The notes beneath the pieces were generated by a model. It was given only the letters and a program-made list of their open reading frames with translations. It was not told the DNA's origin and made no database searches. A DNA stretch of 64,000 nt from Elysia marginata (lineage: Eukaryota; Mollusca; Gastropoda; Plakobranchidae): NCBI GenBank assembly GCA_019649035.1, contig BMAT01006179.1, forward strand, positions 265,870-329,869, read 5' to 3'. A program made the translations under genes and the position numbers. Positions within the stretch are counted from its first letter, which is position 1, and each line of letters starts with the position of its first letter. Of this stretch, positions 61,601 through 64,000 are shown in pieces.

Positions 61601-62556
61601 TCAGTGCTCCGACTGGGACGCCTCGGCTGCTTCTCGAATCCTCGCTGTACGCTTGGTCCACTCGTCTCTCTGCTGTGCTATAGATCTCAGGTGCTCTAGA
61701 TTGTGGCTGCTTTTCAGTTGCAAGTTGCTGGTTATGATTCGGGAAAGGTCTCGGTTGAGGACGACAGGGAGTGTTGTTAGTGGACGTCCTTTGAATTTGC
61801 TGCCTTCCGTCACGAAATATCCGCTTATTGCTTGATTAGCGGGAATTTGGCTGTCTCGTCTCAATATATGACCGAAAAGGCGCCACCGACTTTCAAGAAT
61901 AAATATTGAGAGAGGGCGTTCATTGCACTTATTGTACAGAGATGAATTTGTTATTTTCACGGGGTACTTGATGTTGAGTACTTTCTTTAGTTGTTTTCTA
62001 TGCAACGCATTAAGTCTTTCTTCTTGTGATTGTGTAGGTGCCCATGTTCCGCAGTTATAGGTAAGAACTGACTTCACCAGTGCTTTATAGAGTTTGAGTT
62101 TTGTATTTTTTGTGATTTTGTCTCCTTTTAACCAGACGTTTTTCAGTTTTACTAGAGCTGCTGAGGAGAGTTGCCTGCGTCTTTCTATATCCTCTTGGTC
62201 TCCAATCAGGGTGCCGACCTTTTTGGTGGTTTGCCAGTTTGTCTCCCCTCTTGAAAGATTTGTAAATTCTGTCTTGTCTACGTTCACTTGCAGATTGTAT
62301 TTTTCAAAAACTTTACCTACTTCTTCTATGTCTATGTCCTGAAAAACAACGAAGTCGACTGCGTACGCTATCTCTCTTGGCAACACTTTTTCAAATGGAG
62401 TCGAAGGTTTGGACAGGACTGTTCTTACTTCTTTAACTGAAAAGAAACCTTTCTTCAGCAACTTCGGCACCCCGCAAGGGGATAGCCTCAGTCCCGTCAT
62501 GTTCACAATCTACCTGCAACACGCTCTTAAAGAAGTAAGACCAGTCCTGCCCATGT
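61601..62556 (-). mobile_element. LINE 3' part with inverted 5' segment
   Basis: Minus strand, 61601-62440: a 3' LINE frame with IAYAVDFVVF (the usual YADDVDF motif lacks the two Asp), YNLQVNVDKTEF, KVGTLIGDQEDIERRRQLS, VLTYNCGTWAPTQ, LHRKQLKKVLNIKYPVKI, RWRLFGHILRRD and FKGRPLTTLPVVLNRDLSRI, one long open frame. Upstream, 62463-62556 on the plus strand encodes the preceding motif, GTPQGDSLSPVMFTIYLQHA then LKEVRPVLP. So the 5' piece is inverted against the 3' piece. The family is not assigned to a clade. Confidence 0.87.
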
Positions 62557-62864
62557 AGTTTGGATTCTGAAAAATGCGACGGCCCCATTTCTTGCTGCCA
62601 CGTGCGGAAGTACAGCTTTGTCTATGTGCGCCGCAACGGTTTTCATAACAGGTTTTTTTCAAATTTCATTGCCTCGCCCTCGGGCAGCGCGCGAACGGCC
62701 TCGGAAATTATTCTCTCTGAGGTCGCCCTTAGGTTAGTAGAAATAAGCTCTGAAAGGAAATCTCTGCACTCTGCAGCACAATTTATTCCTTGTGGCTTTC
62801 ATAGCATTAGGTCAGATTACTGAGATTGGTTTGAAAAACAACGTTAGAACATGGAAATCGAAAT

Positions 62865-63530
62865 CCTACTATCTGCAAATGACGTCTACGCCATTCATTA
62901 ACACTCAAGAGTAAAATATCATTATGGACAGTTTTGCACCAAACCTATTCATGTTGCATATCGTTGGAAAGGTCTTAAGAATTCACAATGAAATATGATA
63001 TTTGCCAAGTAATTTAATTGCATTCACATGAGTAACTAAAAAAAAAAAAAAACCCACCAAAGTCACTGGTACTGCAACTCTTTTAAAACTGTTATCAGAA
63101 CCTAGTCTAGTTGCATAATCCTTAAACGAGTTAAAAAAAAACAATAGGAAATACAACTTGCAAAGCAGAATGATAATATCATACCGATATGCTATTCGGA
63201 ATCTTACTATCCGTATATTCACAATATGCCCTTCCTTGAAAAATAAGAGCAAAATACCATCATAAATTTTTTTTTTTGCACCAAACATGTGCAAGTAGCA
63301 TATCAATGCAAATATCTCAAAAAGTTTTAATGACTAATGATGTTTGAAAGGTTCTTCTGCTCGTAATTTCTTTTTTTTTTTTTTAAAAGGGAAAAACCCA
63401 CCATTAATCACAGTAATATGATATTTTCCCAGATAATGACATCAGTACCCAGAGCCTTCTATAGTTGCGTATCCTTTATTCAAAAGGCAAAAAATACACA
63501 AGCAGAATGATAATAATATAGGGATATGCA
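62865..63530 (+). repeat. Degenerate tandem duplication of about 340 bp
   Basis: The order TTTTGCACCAAAC, GCATATC, AAACCCACCA, GTTGC(A/G)TA(A/T)TCCTT, AGCAGAATGATAAT, GATATGC occurs twice (from about 62930 and from about 63270). Nothing in it looks coding. Confidence 0.7.
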
Positions 63531-63599
63531 ATAACCTCCTATGTTAAGTAAATCTGGAACGCAATCATAGAAAAATAGTATACGATCTCAAGCTCTCCC

Positions 63600-63944
63600 C
63601 TCTACAGTCACATCCACAGAAACATTATTTCAGCCTTCTTTCAATATTCCTTCTAATGACATTTCTGGTATATTTGAACAGTCGATGCTCTACAGCCAGT
63701 GCACATTGAACAGGCTTTTTCAAAAGTTAAGTCAAATGGCCAGGCTGGTCGATCAAAAAGGAAATTCCTATCTATCAGTAGTTGCTGCTCCAACAGGGTG
63801 CAAACTTATTGGAGTATTTGGGACAACATGATAGAACACTTTGCTATGTTCCATGGGCTACAACTTCAGCAAGAGGTGTCTATTCAGGATCCCGAAGAAG
63901 TCCATATCTGTCAAATAGTGTACCGGTATAGGGATAAATTCTGA
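63600..63944 (+). CDS. Unassigned open frames, possible exon
   Basis: Two overlapping plus-strand frames are open here: one of 81 codons from 63699 with SKVKSNGQAGRSKRKF and DPEEVHICQIVYRYRDKF, and another that includes NDISGIFEQSMLYSQCTLNR. Possible acceptors (CTACAG, TTTCAG) precede them. I recognise neither. It could be an exon of a gene to the right or chance. Confidence 0.2.
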
Positions 63945-64000
63945 TCTTAAATAATTTGAAAAGATCATTGCTGTCCACAGAGATGCCGCTTGCTGCGGTG

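Noticed and set aside
1-64000. CRISPR arrays, bacterial operons, rRNA genes
   Set aside because: None seen; direct repeats here are satellites or mobile elements, and all genes have spliceosomal introns.

Overview
The window is animal genomic DNA: A+T-rich, with long introns, GT-AG exons, dense microsatellites, tRNA-derived SINEs, non-LTR retrotransposon fossils and TA-flanked small transposons. The tRNA-SINE types and the scattered AGATCT and TAGGCC words suggest a mollusc, probably a gastropod; this is a judgement from style, not a search result. Two N gaps (19124-19329 and 53274-53405) both lie in microsatellites.

Three host genes are supported. (1) Plus strand, 2364-17706: sixteen exons whose phases agree at every junction encode at least 1068 residues. 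The order is a helical N-terminal region, a heptad coiled coil, a Death domain, two TIR domains, a 16-residue Gln/Pro/Lys tandem repeat, and a C-terminal CTIL that reads as a geranylgeranylation (CaaX) signal. Both TIR domains keep the glutamate that aligns with the NAD-cleaving residue of SARM1. A decayed copy of its last exon lies 5 kb downstream at 22300-22733. This is the most interesting locus. (2) Plus strand, 26650-32378: SKA1, the kinetochore microtubule-binding protein, five coding exons, 251 residues. (3) Minus strand, 41416-57222: POLK, translesion DNA polymerase kappa, ten coding exons, 853 residues, ending in a PIP-box-like tail. SKA1 and POLK converge across an 9 kb gap rich in small transposons. 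I see no functional link among the three genes.

The rest is mostly mobile-element debris. There are five LINE fragments (2890-4038, 12985-14290, 22740-23640, 58300-59480, 61601-62556), the last with a twin-priming-type 5' inversion. There are four SINE copies of three types, two of which share a core; one interrupts a LINE and another a decayed transposon reading frame. A composite repeat with an internal tRNA-like module occurs three times in the last intron of the TIR gene. A piggyBac-like element with TTAA ends (32402-33056) lies 23 bp beyond the SKA1 stop. A family of CAGTGGAA-type inverted-repeat elements includes a 1.06 kb member with perfect 25-bp ends (41937-42993). The right end (62800-64000) holds a degenerate tandem duplication and an unassigned open frame.
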